In this document: positions 24,659 through 35,000 of the stretch, piece after piece | Layout of the letters: each line of letters starts with the position of its first letter | Position numbering within the stretch: the stretch's first letter is position 1 | Position numbers and translations under genes: made by a program | Origin: Rebecca billardiae RCC1528 | Taxonomy: Eukaryota; Haptophyta | DNA length: 64,000 nucleotides | Assembly (NCBI GenBank): GCA_965240325.2 | Contig: OZ251253.1 | Span: 434,001 to 498,000 of the forward strand | Direction of reading: 5' to 3' | Notes under the pieces: model-generated | What the model was told of the DNA's origin: nothing | The model's input: only the letters and a program-made list of their open reading frames with translations | The model's database searches: none

Positions 24659-25538
24659 GGGGTGCATTTAGTCGAACCCCTGGGAGCCAGGGAGCGATGA
24701 GGGTACCAATCGAAAGATCTCCGGGGCGGCGGACGAAGTAACGTAGTCCTCATCGAAGTAATCGACGTCTTCTCACGCCTCGACGTGTTCGAAGGCGTCG
24801 TCACGTCGAACACGGAGGACTCCATCGTGCTGAACTTTTTTTTTCAAGTTCCCGGACTCCAACGGTGAGCTGCGGCCATGTCGGGTGTCGCAGCCGCGCC
24901 CGGCGCGCGGAGACGTCAGCTGGCCAAGCAGACAGAGGACCATCCGATGACGACGGGCTCGTTGACGCGCTCGCGTGGGTGGGACAATGCGCGCGCATCT
25001 CCCAACGAGCGCAGGTACACGGTGACCCTGGCTTGCCCTGGCCATACGGATTGCCGTTGCCCGAAGCACGTCATGGTTGCCGCCAGCACCGTTCACAAGC
25101 GCTTCACGGAGGAAGACGTGCTCCTCGAGCTGCTCGCGCCCCGGGCCGTGCCGTCAGCTCGCGGAGGCGCGGGCGTGCGCACGAGCTCGCGCTTGGCTGA
25201 CGGCTCAGCGAGTTCGCGAGCGCGCCGAGGTGCGGCGGCCGCGGCGGCGGTCACTGATGCGTCGCTCGATCCAGCACTACGCTACGTCTTGACTAGCGAG
25301 GGAGACGCCGAGATCAGGGCTTTGTGCGAGGCGTCGCATGGTCGTCGCGAGGCGGCGCACAGCTGACGCTGTCAATCGACGCCGCTGCACGGCTCCGGCC
25401 CTCAGGCTCAGCGCAGCATTTGCGGCAGTCTGCGCCCATGCAAATCTGGCGAGTTGGGCCCCTATTGAGGCGTATTTGGTCCTTCGATGGGCTGGGGGGA
25501 GCCCCCCCCAGACCCCCCCAAATGGTTAAATGCACCCC
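24659..25538. mobile_element. Possible small inverted-repeat element
   Basis: GGGGTGCATTTA at 24659-24670 is matched by its exact reverse complement at 25527-25538, about 880 bases apart. The repeat is embedded in G-runs at the left and C-runs at the right, and the sequence GGACGTCC lies just outside both ends. Only 12 bases match perfectly, so this could be chance in G/C-rich runs. The enclosed open frame at 24878-25366 (+, 162 residues, Cys/His motif CPGHTDCRCPKH) is not recognised as a transposase. Confidence 0.3.
24878..25366 (+). CDS. Hypothetical 162-residue open frame inside the inverted-repeat segment
   Basis: Open frame from ATG with no recognisable family. It has one compact Cys/His cluster (CPGHTDCRCPKH, residues about 54-65) flanked by basic N-terminal and Ala-rich C-terminal parts. 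It lies wholly inside the 24659-25538 inverted-repeat pair. Composition is less biased than in the real genes nearby. It may be non-coding; listed only because of its position and the Cys/His cluster. Confidence 0.2.
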   Translation: MSGVAAAPGARRRQLAKQTEDHPMTTGSLTRSRGWDNARASPNERRYTVTLACPGHTDCRCPKHVMVAASTVHKRFTEEDVLLELLAPRAVPSARGGAGVRTSSRLADGSASSRARRGAAAAAAVTDASLDPALRYVLTSEGDAEIRALCEASHGRREAAHS

Positions 25539-25783
25539 TGCTGGACGTCCCGGACAGTGACCAGAGCCCGGCGCGCGTAATAGCAGCGCGCGCTCATCCG
25601 TCGAGCACTCGCGACGAAGCAGCCGGCGCGCGGCGCAGCGGGCTGGCCGATGGCGGCAGGCGGCCATGCATGAACCTCGGCCGCCATCGGGAAAACCCGT
25701 GCTCACCGCCCGGACCACGATGACGATGCAAACCCATGGAACAGTGAGTGACAGAGCATATGTCAGCGGCGGCATCGAATTCG

Positions 25784-25813
25784 ATATATAAAGTCGTATA
25801 CGACTTTATATAT
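25784..25813. promoter_or_regulatory. Perfect 30-base palindrome with divergent TATA boxes
   Basis: The two 15-base arms (25784-25798 and 25799-25813) are exact reverse complements. Each reads ATATATAAAGTCGTA inward, so a TATATAAAG box faces outward on both strands. In a window that is otherwise mostly C and G, this AT-rich symmetric site stands out. It lies about 100 bases upstream of a short open frame beginning with a signal-peptide-like stretch (25912). A bidirectional core promoter or a cruciform/protein-binding site are both possible. Confidence 0.45.
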
Positions 25814-25911
25814 ATTCACACTCACACAGTACCGTAGTGCCAGCATCAGTATATCGCATCATCCGAGCTGATCGCGGCCGGCGGCATTGCTGCCATCGGC
25901 ATCGGCAGCGC

Positions 25912-26100
25912 ATGCGCATCATGCTGCTGCCGCTGGCACTGGCCGTGGTCACCGTAGCCCGTACCGCGCGCTGTCACACTATATATACCGTCATTGGCAG
26001 TCGAGTAGCCTCAGTAGGCACTACGGACGACACTGTTACAGCCGCGCGCGCTCCGCCGCCGTCGCCGATATCCGTGACTCGTGAGTCCGTGAGGCGGTGA
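25912..26100 (+). CDS. Possible small secreted peptide (62 residues)
   Basis: Short frame MRIMLLPLALAVVTVA... whose first 20 residues form a plausible signal peptide ending near a Cys. The remainder is Thr/Val/Ala-rich with no family match. It lies about 100 bases downstream of the TATATAAAG-bearing palindrome at 25784-25813, the only reason to consider it expressed. Equally it may be a chance frame. Confidence 0.2.
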   Translation: MRIMLLPLALAVVTVARTARCHTIYTVIGSRVASVGTTDDTVTAARAPPPSPISVTRESVRR

Positions 26101-26707
26101 CCGCCGCCACTGACCGCCAGCCGAGCGGGACGATCCATGCACGCAAGGCACCGCCGGGCCGCCGGCGGCGCAGGCGCTGCCGGCTCACACACTTCCCACT
26201 TGGGCACGGCCCGTACTCCTGGTCCGGGTTCGGACACTCTTCAGTCAGCACTGTGCCCCGGCACGGTCTGTAGTAAGTCGTAGTGAGTGAGCGTACCGTA
26301 GTCCGTGCTGACTGGCGCGTTACGACCGTGCGGAGTGCGGCACTGGCAGGCGGCCGGGCCGATATGGCAGCGCGTATGATGGCCATGCCGCCACTGGAGA
26401 GTCCCGGTGCAGCCACTGCGGGGCCACCTGACGAATGCGCCCAGCCATTATACGCCGGCGATAACCGGCTCGCCTGAGATCGAGTAGTACCGGTAGTATT
26501 CGCCGGATTTGGCGCCGCCGGACGATCCGTCCGGCGCGTCATCACGGCCTGCTACTATCATCTGAGATATTGGGGGCACGCGGCGTGAGCCGTCCGACCC
26601 GATGCGATCAGGGCCATCGCCATCGCAGGGGCCCCATGCGGATCTGACAGTCCAAGTGAATATCGCGGCGGGCGGCGCTGCGGGCGGGGGCTGCCGGCGC
26701 TCGCCGC

Positions 26708-28166
26708 TCAGGGCAGCTTGCACGCGGCGTCGGACGTGTCGGGCTTGTCCCCCGCGAAGATCCGGGCGCCCACGTTCGCGATGCAGTAGGCCGGCACGAG
26801 GCTCCTGTCGTGCTCGGCGTCCCACGAGAAGACGCCGAGGAAGCTCTTCTTCTCGCCGTAGATCGACCCGTCGAGCGCGCCCTGGAGAAAGGTGAGGCCC
26901 TGCGAAGGGGAGGGCCCGCGCGAGGGGTTGGAGGCGGAGCAGAGGCCGTACACGAACTTGTCCACGCCGCCCGGCGTCTGGCCGATCGCGCTCTGCACTT
27001 GGCCCTTCTGGCACGAGACGGTGCGGCAGCTGGGGTCGGCGTACCTGCGTGAGCGGGTCGCGCCGCGCGCGCGCTCTGTCAGCGGCCGCGCGCTCGCGCG
27101 GGGCGCGGGCGGAGAGCCTCGCCTCGCGCGCGTGCGCCGCAACGCACATCTGCATGTTGACCGCGTCGATGTGGTCCGGGCTGACGTTGGCGTAGTCGCC
27201 GGACGTGCCCCAGCGCGAGTACCACGGCCCGATCGCGGTGATGAAGCCCTTGCCCTGAAAGCGCTGCAGCAGGGTGTTCATCGCCTCCACGAAGTGGACG
27301 TCGCCCGTCCCGCCCTCAAACTGCATCTCCACGCCCTGCGCGCCGTACTGGTGGACGATCTCCGTAACCGACGCGTCCGCGTTCTCGATCCACTCGGAGG
27401 CCGACATGCCCGGCTTGATGGCGAAGGTGCCGCCCGAGTCTGCGGCGCCGCCGAGCGAGATCAGGTAGGAGCGCTCCTTGCCCGTCCGCGCCTTGTACGC
27501 CGCCCGGTCCGCCGTGATCGAGTTGTAGTTGATCTTGTTCTCGATCCACGAGGCGAAGGGGACAAACGAGCCCGTATTCTCCGGGTCCTTGGCGAACGAG
27601 AGCATAACCATGTTGATCGCGTCCGAGAGCTCGCTCATCGGCTGGGGACGCAATGCCGGGTTGCCTGGCATCGCGCCGTAGTATGTGCCGATCACTGGCG
27701 TCGTCATCACCGCCGGCGGCGACGGCGACGGGCCTGGCCCGGGCTGGCTGTTGCAGCCGACGCCGTGACACTCGTAGCACACGCCCGCGGCGATGTCGAC
27801 GCTACAGCCGTCGCAGCAGTACTTGACGCCGTCCAGCTCGAGGTACTCGATCGGCCTGGCCGAGTGCGTGAGGGCCCAGCAGGAGTCGCCCTTCTGAACG
27901 ACGTAACCGGCACACTCGCCGTCCAAACGGGCCACCGAGAGCGAAGAGCGCGGCGCCGTCAGGGCGAGGCAGCCGATCGCGAGCGTGGCGAGCGCGACCG
28001 AGCCGATCGTGAGCGTGCCGAGCACGTGCCGACGGGTGAACGTGGGAGTCGGACGGTCGTCCGCATCGTCGGCCGTCATCATCCGCGCGGTTCGCGGGTT
28101 ACCCATCCGGGCCGTGGACGACTTTTTTCTGGCGGGAAAAACTTGGGTATTGTCGTAGCTGTTCAT
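26708..28166 (-). CDS. Membrane-anchored GH18 chitinase-like protein
   Basis: Two exons on the minus strand, 28166-27148 and 27044-26708, joined AT|G to give 451 residues ('VNMQMYADPS' across the junction, a typical GH18 beta-strand). A short cytoplasmic N-terminus precedes one signal anchor (about residues 47-70). Next come a Cys-rich LysM-like stretch (84-138), a Pro linker, and a TIM-barrel of GH18 type (157-451, with SYLISLGG and GFITAIGPWY). The DxxDxDxE active-site motif reads QGVEMQFE (277-284): the acid E284 is kept but all three Asp are replaced. It may therefore be a carbohydrate-binding pseudo-enzyme. The start is uncertain: Met1, Met21 (28106) or Met30 (28079) are all possible. 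Confidence 0.75.
28131..28141 (-). promoter_or_regulatory. Candidate E2F site at the GH18-like gene start
   Basis: On the minus strand this reads TTTTTCCCGCC, an exact match to the classical E2F/DP consensus (TTTSSCGC core). It lies within the first codons if the most upstream Met is used, but in the leader or promoter if Met21 or Met30 is the true start. An E2F gene is present in the same window. A single match in GC-rich DNA is weak evidence. Confidence 0.3.
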
Positions 28167-30353
28167 CGACGGCGCGCCCGGTGGCTGGCGCCCGTGGATG
28201 AATGCACAGACGAATACCCAATATTCAATATGGGGGTGTCACCCCCATGATGAGTTTTCCCCGTCGATTACAGTTTGTTTGTTTTTTAGAGTGCGTACCC
28301 CCATACTGTATATTAACGACGTGGTATGCAACGGGCAGGCGTCAGAGTCAGCAAGCTGTAGCAGCAGATCGAGCAGCAGAGACAAACACCAGGATCAGCG
28401 CTCCTCGCCGTCGTCCCCCCCCCTCATAGTCGCCCATCACTCCATCGCCGAGCGGAAGCTCGACGCACCGTCTGGCGTCGACGCGCACGCACCACCGCGG
28501 TGGTCGCGGTGCCACGCGTCGTCAGCCGTCGTCTATATATGTGGCGTTATAGGGAACCTATAACTGAGTGTCTATGAGCGACGACGCCAAGAATCCGGCT
28601 CGCACGGCATTCCTGCGTTGTCGTCCTGTGCGCTCCCGGCACTGGTGCCCACATGGGTCGGCGCGCACGCGTTTTCATGCTGTCGAGAGTGCGTTGCCAG
28701 GTTTGAAAACGCTCATGTTGAGACGATCATGGGAAGGCAGCAAAGCGCGATACAGTAGACTGCGCACTAGACATGCGCAGACCCGGTCGGGGTGGTGCGT
28801 GAACGACTGGCATCCTATGATGGCACAAGAGCCCCCAAGTGCTCGCGTTCCTCGCACTGACGCGCTCACAGCCGCTTGTCCAAGCTCATTTCTGATGGCC
28901 GAGGAATGCTCGACGAGCACCCTTCAGCAGCCGCGTGGAACTTGATCAAGCTCGTGTGCGGCGGCGCGTGGCGGCATGGCGCGCGCCCATCATACGCAAG
29001 CCTCGCCACGGGCGCGCGCCCGACCCGCGCCGACCGCGCCGCGCATCGCGCGCGCGCTCCCGGCTGGCGCGGGGCCACGGCTGGCTCTTGGTGCGGCGCG
29101 CGGGCGCGGGCTGGCCTGAGGCACGGCGAGGGCGCCGGCGAGCGCGGCGGCGCGCGGCGAGGGAGGGTACTACGCGCTGTCTAGCATGCGACCAACCACG
29201 CGCGCCGTGTCTGCGGCCGCTGCCGCGGGCGCAGGAGCCCGCGGCGTGCGCACCCCACGCGCCCTCCAGGGCGGCGCCCCAGGAGACTTAGCCGCTGCGC
29301 CGCGAGGGCGCACGAGCTGATCGATACCCAACCTCCTCTCACTCGCGGCACTGGAAGTGTGCAGCCCTTTCCGCCCTTGCCGGGCCTGTCACTCAGCCCC
29401 GTACGATCCAGCCCAGACCAGTCGCGCACGTCCCGCACGCGTCGTCCCGGGTGGCACGGCAGTCGAGTCAAGCGGCGCGCCGTCAGTCTGTGCGCCGCTG
29501 CCCGTGGCCAGGAGGCGGTGCGCACGCGGTCGCACGCGGCGTCGAGGGTGATGACAAGGCCGGGCCCCGCGACGGGCGTCGCGCTCGAGCAGTGCCACTC
29601 TAGCTGCGCGCGTTCGGAGACAGAGGCGCACAGCTCGGCAAGCCATGCGGCACAGGTCGATCGCGTACGCCGCAGCGGCGGCGGCAGGCGCGCAGTGATG
29701 ATGTGACGGCGGATTTGGGCACTGCGTGTACCAGCGCCGGTGCCCAGCCAGTCGCAACGGGCCCGAGCGCGATCGTGCAGGGGCGAGTGCCGCCACGCGC
29801 GGTCCACGGAGCAGAAGACCGCCATCCGCCGCCAAAAGCGCGAGATCGCTCAGATCGGCGGATGATCGGTACCGAACCGCGCCAGTCCGGTGCAAACGTG
29901 GTTGATCTTTCGATCGTCGGCTTAAGGTACAAAAGCGGACGTCCCCCGGCTGAAGTTTACTAAGAATAAGAGACGCACACAGCTCAGGCAGGCGTTGACG
30001 CCCGCCAACTGTCACCACACGTTATTTGTCAACTCCCTGTCACAAGCATCGGTTTGGTCTTCCTTCGGTCAGCTGTCATGCTACACCGTCAGCGGCGATT
30101 GAGTACTACGACTGTACTGACTAAACGCGCAGCGCCGGCGACCCCGGCCCTCATCACCTGCGACTCTGAGCCGCGCCGCCTGAAGAGGCACTGTGGCCAC
30201 TGGCTGCCGCACTGGGCCCGTCCGGCTAGTCGGCCGGGCAGAGGGAAGCCGTGCCCGTGGAGGCCGCGAGTCGCACGGCGCCTCGACAGTCCGCACCGAT
30301 CCGAGGCACCGCGAGGACCAGCTCGTGAGCACTGCCCGCGCCTCCGGCGACGC
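28167..30353. other. Gene-poor region between GH18-like and Rh genes
   Basis: About 2.2 kb. It carries copy 1 of a dispersed structured repeat (28543-28633), the promoter of the GH18-like gene at its left edge and the 3' flank of the Rh gene at its right edge. Base composition is mixed, and AT-rich patches (28205-28320, 29860-29960) contrast with the genes. Open frames of 80-210 residues here overlap on both strands and show no domain. No RNA gene was recognised. Confidence 0.5.
28543..28633 (+). repeat. Dispersed 90-base structured repeat, copy 1
   Basis: Matches 59008-59095 almost base for base from GGCGTTATAGG through CCTGTGCGC, with a few substitutions and small gaps. It opens with a perfect stem-loop, TTATAGG-GAA-CCTATAA (28547-28563). 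A TA-rich tract sits just upstream in both copies. Similarity ends sharply at both sides. It could be a MITE fragment, a small structured RNA or a SINE-like unit; the shared frame MSMSD...[11 protein letters not shown] may be incidental. Confidence 0.65.
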
Positions 30354-31727
30354 CTACGACGCCTTCGCCGCGCCCCCGGCGGCGCTCGGCGCCGGCGCGT
30401 CGCCGGGCGGCGGCTCGGTGACGAACGCGGCCGCGTCCTCAAAGGCCAGCGCCTCGAGCACCGCCTCGGGCACGGCGTCGATGGTGCCCACGACGGTGGC
30501 GCAGAGGAGCCCGCCGAGCACGGCGATGGCGAGCGTGGTGAGCAGCGCGAGCGCCTCCGCGCCCGCGCGCCCGCCCTCGCCCATCGCGCCGAGCGTGATC
30601 GTCGCCACCAGGCCACCAAGCACGCCGGGCATGCCGTGGAGCGAGTGGACCCCACACGTATCGCGCAGCCCGATGCGCGCCTCGAGGAAGGGGCCGATCT
30701 TGGTGAAGCCGACGGAGGAGAGGGTGCCCGCGCACAGCCCGACGAGCAGCGCGCCGCCGGGCGTGACGGGCAGCACCACCGCCGAGCCGATCCCCACGCC
30801 GCCCGCCAGCGTCGCGTTCTGGATCAGGACCATGTCCAGCTTGCCTTCGTGCGTCAGCAGCGGGCTCAGCCCGAACGTCGCGACCGTCGCGGCCGAGATC
30901 GAGACGACGGTGTTGCACACGGCGGTGAAGCGCGCCGGCCCGGCGATCGCCGCGTTGAACGAGGGCCACAGGATCCACAGGAACAGCGTGCCCACCATGC
31001 TCGTGATGTCGTTGGCGTACTCGGCGCCGTTCTTGCGGTGCTCCGCGCCGACGCTCGGTTTGTTCGAGTAGAGTCGGTAGGTGGCGGCGAGGCCGAAGTA
31101 GGCGCCGAAGGCGTGGATGCCGAGCGAGCCGCCCGCGTCGGTCGCGCCCATCCCGCCGTACAGCCGCTCGATGCACAGCGCGTCGTTCAGCACGTACAGC
31201 GGCACCTCGAGCAGCAGCAGCAGCGCGAGCTGCGCCGGCGACGCCTTGCCGATCAGCGCGCCGTACGAGATCATGGCGGCGCCTGAGGCGAAGAGGCCCT
31301 GCGTGAGGAGCTCGACGTTGAGCTGGATGAACTGCGGGCCCTGCGTGAAGTCCGCCCGCGGCCACTGCTCCACCGCGCCGAACACGAGCACCGCCTCGAG
31401 CATCACGAGCACGGACAGCCCAAAGTTGAGCGCGACCGCGCCCATCGAGTAGCGCTTGAGGAAGGTCATGAGGAAGCCGAAGCCGATGAAGATCATGATC
31501 GAGACGTGGATGAAGTACGAGTACATCTCCTCCACGTCCTGCTCCGCCTCGTCCGCGTACCGCACGAACACGCCGAAGCAGACCAGAAGCAGGGACGCCG
31601 CGCCGAGCACGATCCGGCTGAAGCCTGCCAGCGGCCACTCGGGCTGCGAGGCGGCGGAGGACGGGTTGTCGGGGTCCATGAGCGCGTGCGTGTCCTTGTG
31701 CGCGGTGTACTCGCCCGACGGTGCCAT
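30354..31727 (-). CDS. Rh-type ammonium/ammonia channel
   Basis: Single-exon protein of 457 residues from ATG at 31727 (good context; the frame is open further upstream but that part is not Rh-like). It forms about twelve membrane segments of the Rh/Amt fold, which conducts NH3/NH4+ (or CO2) across membranes. Rh-specific motifs are clear: YSMGAVALNFGLSVLVMLEA, GGSLGIHAFGAYFGLAATY with the first pore His, YANDITSMVGTLFLW, LIQNATLAGGV, and DTCGVHSLHGMPGVLGG with the second pore His. These motifs separate it from plant/bacterial Amt. The C-terminal tail is short, Ala/Pro-rich and cytoplasmic. No intron is seen. It is likely a nitrogen-uptake or NH3-efflux channel of the plasma membrane. Confidence 0.95.
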   Translation of the reverse strand: MAPSGEYTAHKDTHALMDPDNPSSAASQPEWPLAGFSRIVLGAASLLLVCFGVFVRYADEAEQDVEEMYSYFIHVSIMIFIGFGFLMTFLKRYSMGAVALNFGLSVLVMLEAVLVFGAVEQWPRADFTQGPQFIQLNVELLTQGLFASGAAMISYGALIGKASPAQLALLLLLEVPLYVLNDALCIERLYGGMGATDAGGSLGIHAFGAYFGLAATYRLYSNKPSVGAEHRKNGAEYANDITSMVGTLFLWILWPSFNAAIAGPARFTAVCNTVVSISAATVATFGLSPLLTHEGKLDMVLIQNATLAGGVGIGSAVVLPVTPGGALLVGLCAGTLSSVGFTKIGPFLEARIGLRDTCGVHSLHGMPGVLGGLVATITLGAMGEGGRAGAEALALLTTLAIAVLGGLLCATVVGTIDAVPEAVLEALAFEDAAAFVTEPPPGDAPAPSAAGGAAKAS

Positions 31728-32074
31728 TGTCGAGCCGCACGCGCCCATCCACGGGCTGTCACGGCCGAGCGACGGCGATCGACGACGGCCGAACGACGAA
31801 CACGCGCCGTTCCGACCGACCGGCCCCGCGCCGATCTCAGCTTTCGGCCTGAGAACGGGCACTGGAACCGCCGCACGCAGCCGCGGGCGCGGGCCTGAAC
31901 TCCGAGGACACCCAAGCAGACCGAAAGCTCGCGCGTTGTCGACAGATCCGGCCGCATCATCATCGCCGTCCGCCCGGGTGCATAGCAGGCTCCCGCCCGT
32001 CCGAGCCTGGGCATCATCGTCCGCATCACCCCGGAGGGCGCCCCCGGCACGCGCAGCGCGCGCCCACCGCGGAG
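31728..32074. other. Short intergenic spacer upstream of the Rh gene
   Basis: 347 bases between the Rh start and the stop codon of the macro-SIR2 gene, both on the minus strand. It should hold the Rh promoter and leader. No TATA box, repeat or structured element was found. Confidence 0.5.
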
Positions 32075-35000
32075 CTACCCAAAGTCGGCGTCGGGATCGG
32101 CGGAGCGGCTGTAGGGCAGCTGCGCCGCCGACGGGTCGACGCCGAGCGGCGGCGGCTGCGGCCCACCGGCGGCGGCGGGTCCCGGAGGCTCTCCCGGCGC
32201 GCGCCGCCGCGCGCGCGCGGCGATGTACTCGCGCTCGAACTCCTCGACTTCGTCGGAGAGCGCGTCGGAGAGCGCACCGCGCCCCACGGGCGCCGCCGCC
32301 CCCTCGCCGCCCGCCCCGCCAAGCCCACCCCTGCGCTGCTGCTGCTGCTGCCCCTCCGAATCATCCCCCAGTGTGATCAGCAGGTCTCGGACGAGTCTGT
32401 ACGCGGACGCGCGGCGCGCGCGCGGGTTCTTGCGAAGCTTCTCGCGGAAGGCGAGGAGCTCGCGGCGCAGCTCCACCTCCTACACGTGCGCGGGGCCGAG
32501 GGCGGGCGGCGGGAAGGGGGGCGAAGGGACGCCGCCCGTCAGGAGTGCGGCGCTTGCAGGCGCGCGGCCACGAGCGAGCGCGCGCGCGTGCGTGCGGCGC
32601 GCGCCCCGACCGCGCCGCCTCGCGCAGCGGGCGGCGGCGGCCCGCGCGGGCCGGCGGGGCGGGTTGTGGATGGGCGCGCGTGCTCGCCGCCCCAGCGCGC
32701 GCACCGCGGGCGTGAACGTCCCGTCAAAGTTCGCGTCGAGCAGGTGCCTGCTGGTCGTGCTGGCGAGCAGGCTCATCCGGTCGAGGAAGATCTCGAGCAA
32801 TCTCGCGCACTCGATCGAGTTTGTCTCCTCTGCGTCGGACATGGGGACCAGTGTGAGCTGCGGCCAGAGGTCGGAGAGGAAGGGCCGCTTGTGCAGCGTG
32901 ATCACCGTGCCGATCTGCGGCGCGGGCGGCTCGGGCGGCTCGGACGCCCCGCCGCCCTCCGCCGCGCCGCCGCCGCCTCCGCCACGGCGCGCGCCGCTCT
33001 GGCCTGCGGCCGCCGGATCGGCGGCCGGATCCGCCTCCGCCCCCGCCCCCACCGACGGGCCGGCTTCGGCGCGCGGCGCGTCTTGCGCGCCGCCGCGGGG
33101 CGGGGCCGCCGCGCCCGCGGCAACGTCGGCCACGCCGTGCGCCTCGACGCCCGAGCCCGGCGCGTGCGGCTGCGCGCTCAACTCCGCCGCTTTCAACTCC
33201 GCCGCGCCGCCGCCCGCCGCGCCCGCCCCTGCGCCCCCAGCCACCGCCACGCCGAGTGCCGGCGCGCCGCCCGAGCCCGCCGCGCCGGCGAGCGCCTTGT
33301 TCACGGTCATCGCGACCTTGTGGAAGTTCTCGTCGCGCAGCGAGAAGCCGACGAAGAGCATGTGCTTTGTCATCAGCATGGTCTGCACGATGCCTGCGCC
33401 GCCCGCAAGTCGGGCGCGGCGCGCGCGCTCGCACCGAGCTCGGCTCAGCCGCGGCAGGCGCCGCGTCGCGCGCGCTCGCCGGTGCCGTGCGAGTGGGGCG
33501 GCGCGGCGGGGCCGGGCCGGGCGCGCGTGCGACGGGCCGCGCGCGCGCACCGGTGAGCGCCTGCCGCCTGTCCGGGTACTCGTTCATCTGCGTGCGCGTG
33601 AGCACGATGTCCTTCGGGTGGTGCACGCACCCATGCAGCTTTAGCAGCCAGCGCTTTGGGCGCGCGCCGCCGCCGACGCCGCCGCCGCCCGCCGACGGAT
33701 GCCGCTGGCCGCGGGCTCCCGGACTCTCGTCGTCGTCGTCCTCCTCCGCGGGCGCGCCGGGCGCGGGCTCGTCCGCGCCGAGGCGCAACGCCTCGAACGG
33801 TGGCGTGCCTCCTGTCGACGGCGCGCGCCGAGCGCCGCCGCCGCCGCCGCCGCTCCCGCCGCCCACCACAGCGCCCGCCTCATACGGCAACACGGTGTGC
33901 CCGATACCGGCGCCGTCGCAAGCGAGCTCGAACAGGTCGTCGTAGTTCGTCGTGACGTAGCCGTCCACCGGGAGCGCGGCGAGGAGGGAGTGCACCAGCG
34001 AGTGGCGCTCCGTCTGCGGTGTGGCGGCGGCGCGGCGCGCGCGGCCGCGAGGGGTCAGTTGTGAGCGCGGCGCGGCGTGCACGCGCGCACGACACGCGCG
34101 CCCCGGCGCGGCTGCAGCGCGCAGCGCGCAGCCGGTGCCCAGCTGCGTGCCGTGCGCGCGGCACGTGCGTGTGTGCCGCTGGCTGGGCACTGCGTGCCGC
34201 TGCTGGCTGGTGTGTGTGCCACGGCTCAGTGGCTAGGGTTAGGGTTAGGGTACGGGGGTAGGGTTGCGCCGCTCGCTGGGCGGTGCGGCGCACCTGAAGC
34301 TTAAGGACGACCGCGCGCTGCAGCGCCTCGGGCCCGCCGAGCCTGCGCTCGAGCACCAGCGCCTGGTCGAGCACGGAGAGCCGGCTGAAGCCCCGCACCT
34401 GCAGCGCAGCCGGGCGAAGCACGGCACGGCACGTGAGCACAGCGCAGCACAGCGCAGCACAGCGCAGCACGGCGCGGCGCGCCCGCGCGCCCCGCTGACG
34501 CGTGCGCGCGCGCGCGCGTGCCGTCGCGCCGGAGGGGCGGGGACGCTCGGCTCGCGGTGGGGCGCGCCGCCCCGCGGCACGCCCGCGCGCGCACCTCCGC
34601 GGGCGTCATCCCGATCGTCACCGCCAGATTCCGGAGGAGGTGCACCCAGTCCGGGAGTCCGGTGCCAGCGGAGCAGCCTGCGCCCATGAACAGCGCGAGC
34701 TGGCCGTCGGTGGCGAGGCGCGCGAGGCGGTGCGCGGCGCGGAGGTGCGCGGCGGAGAGGCAGCGCCACTGCCGCGCCGCGAGCGCCGCGTCCTCCTGGC
34801 ACAGCTTCCGCCGGCACGCCTGCGCCGCTGAGAACATTCTCGGCGTCTTCACGACGAGCGCGACGTCAATAGCGGAAGTGTCCGCGAAAGCGTACAACCG
34901 GCGGAGGAGGGAGGAGAGGATGTCGCCCGAGGCGCAGCGCGCGTTGCGCGGGCCGGTGCCCACCACGGGCAGCGCGAGCAGGTACCGGTGCCGCCCGTTC

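Larger units (their letters stand above)
24250..26707. other. Gene-poor region with inverted repeats and a long palindrome
   Basis: About 2.4 kb between two oppositely oriented genes (convergent 3' ends). It starts with a GAT/GAC-rich simple tract (24300-24390). It contains a hairpin near 24783-24812 (arms CGTGTTCGA/TCGAACACG), a 12-base inverted repeat pair (24659-24670/25527-25538), a perfect 30-base palindrome (25784-25813) and a possible small secreted open frame (25912-26100). No recognisable protein domain or RNA gene was found. Confidence 0.5.

Noticed and set aside
24665-24685. Sequence resembling a tRNA T-loop (AGTCGAACCCC)
   Set aside because: No acceptor stem, D arm or anticodon arm can be built around it.
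29389-30018. 209-residue minus-strand frame between GH18-like and Rh genes
   Set aside because: No domain or conserved-looking segment; overlaps equally long frames on the other strand.
31728-31862. 45-residue N-terminal extension of the Rh protein
   Set aside because: Basic, non-Rh-like sequence; the ATG at 31727 is in good context and gives a normal Rh N-terminus.
32480-33556. Plus-strand frames of about 356 residues
   Set aside because: Shadow of exon 4 of the macro-SIR2 gene, whose minus-strand frame carries the SIR2 motifs.
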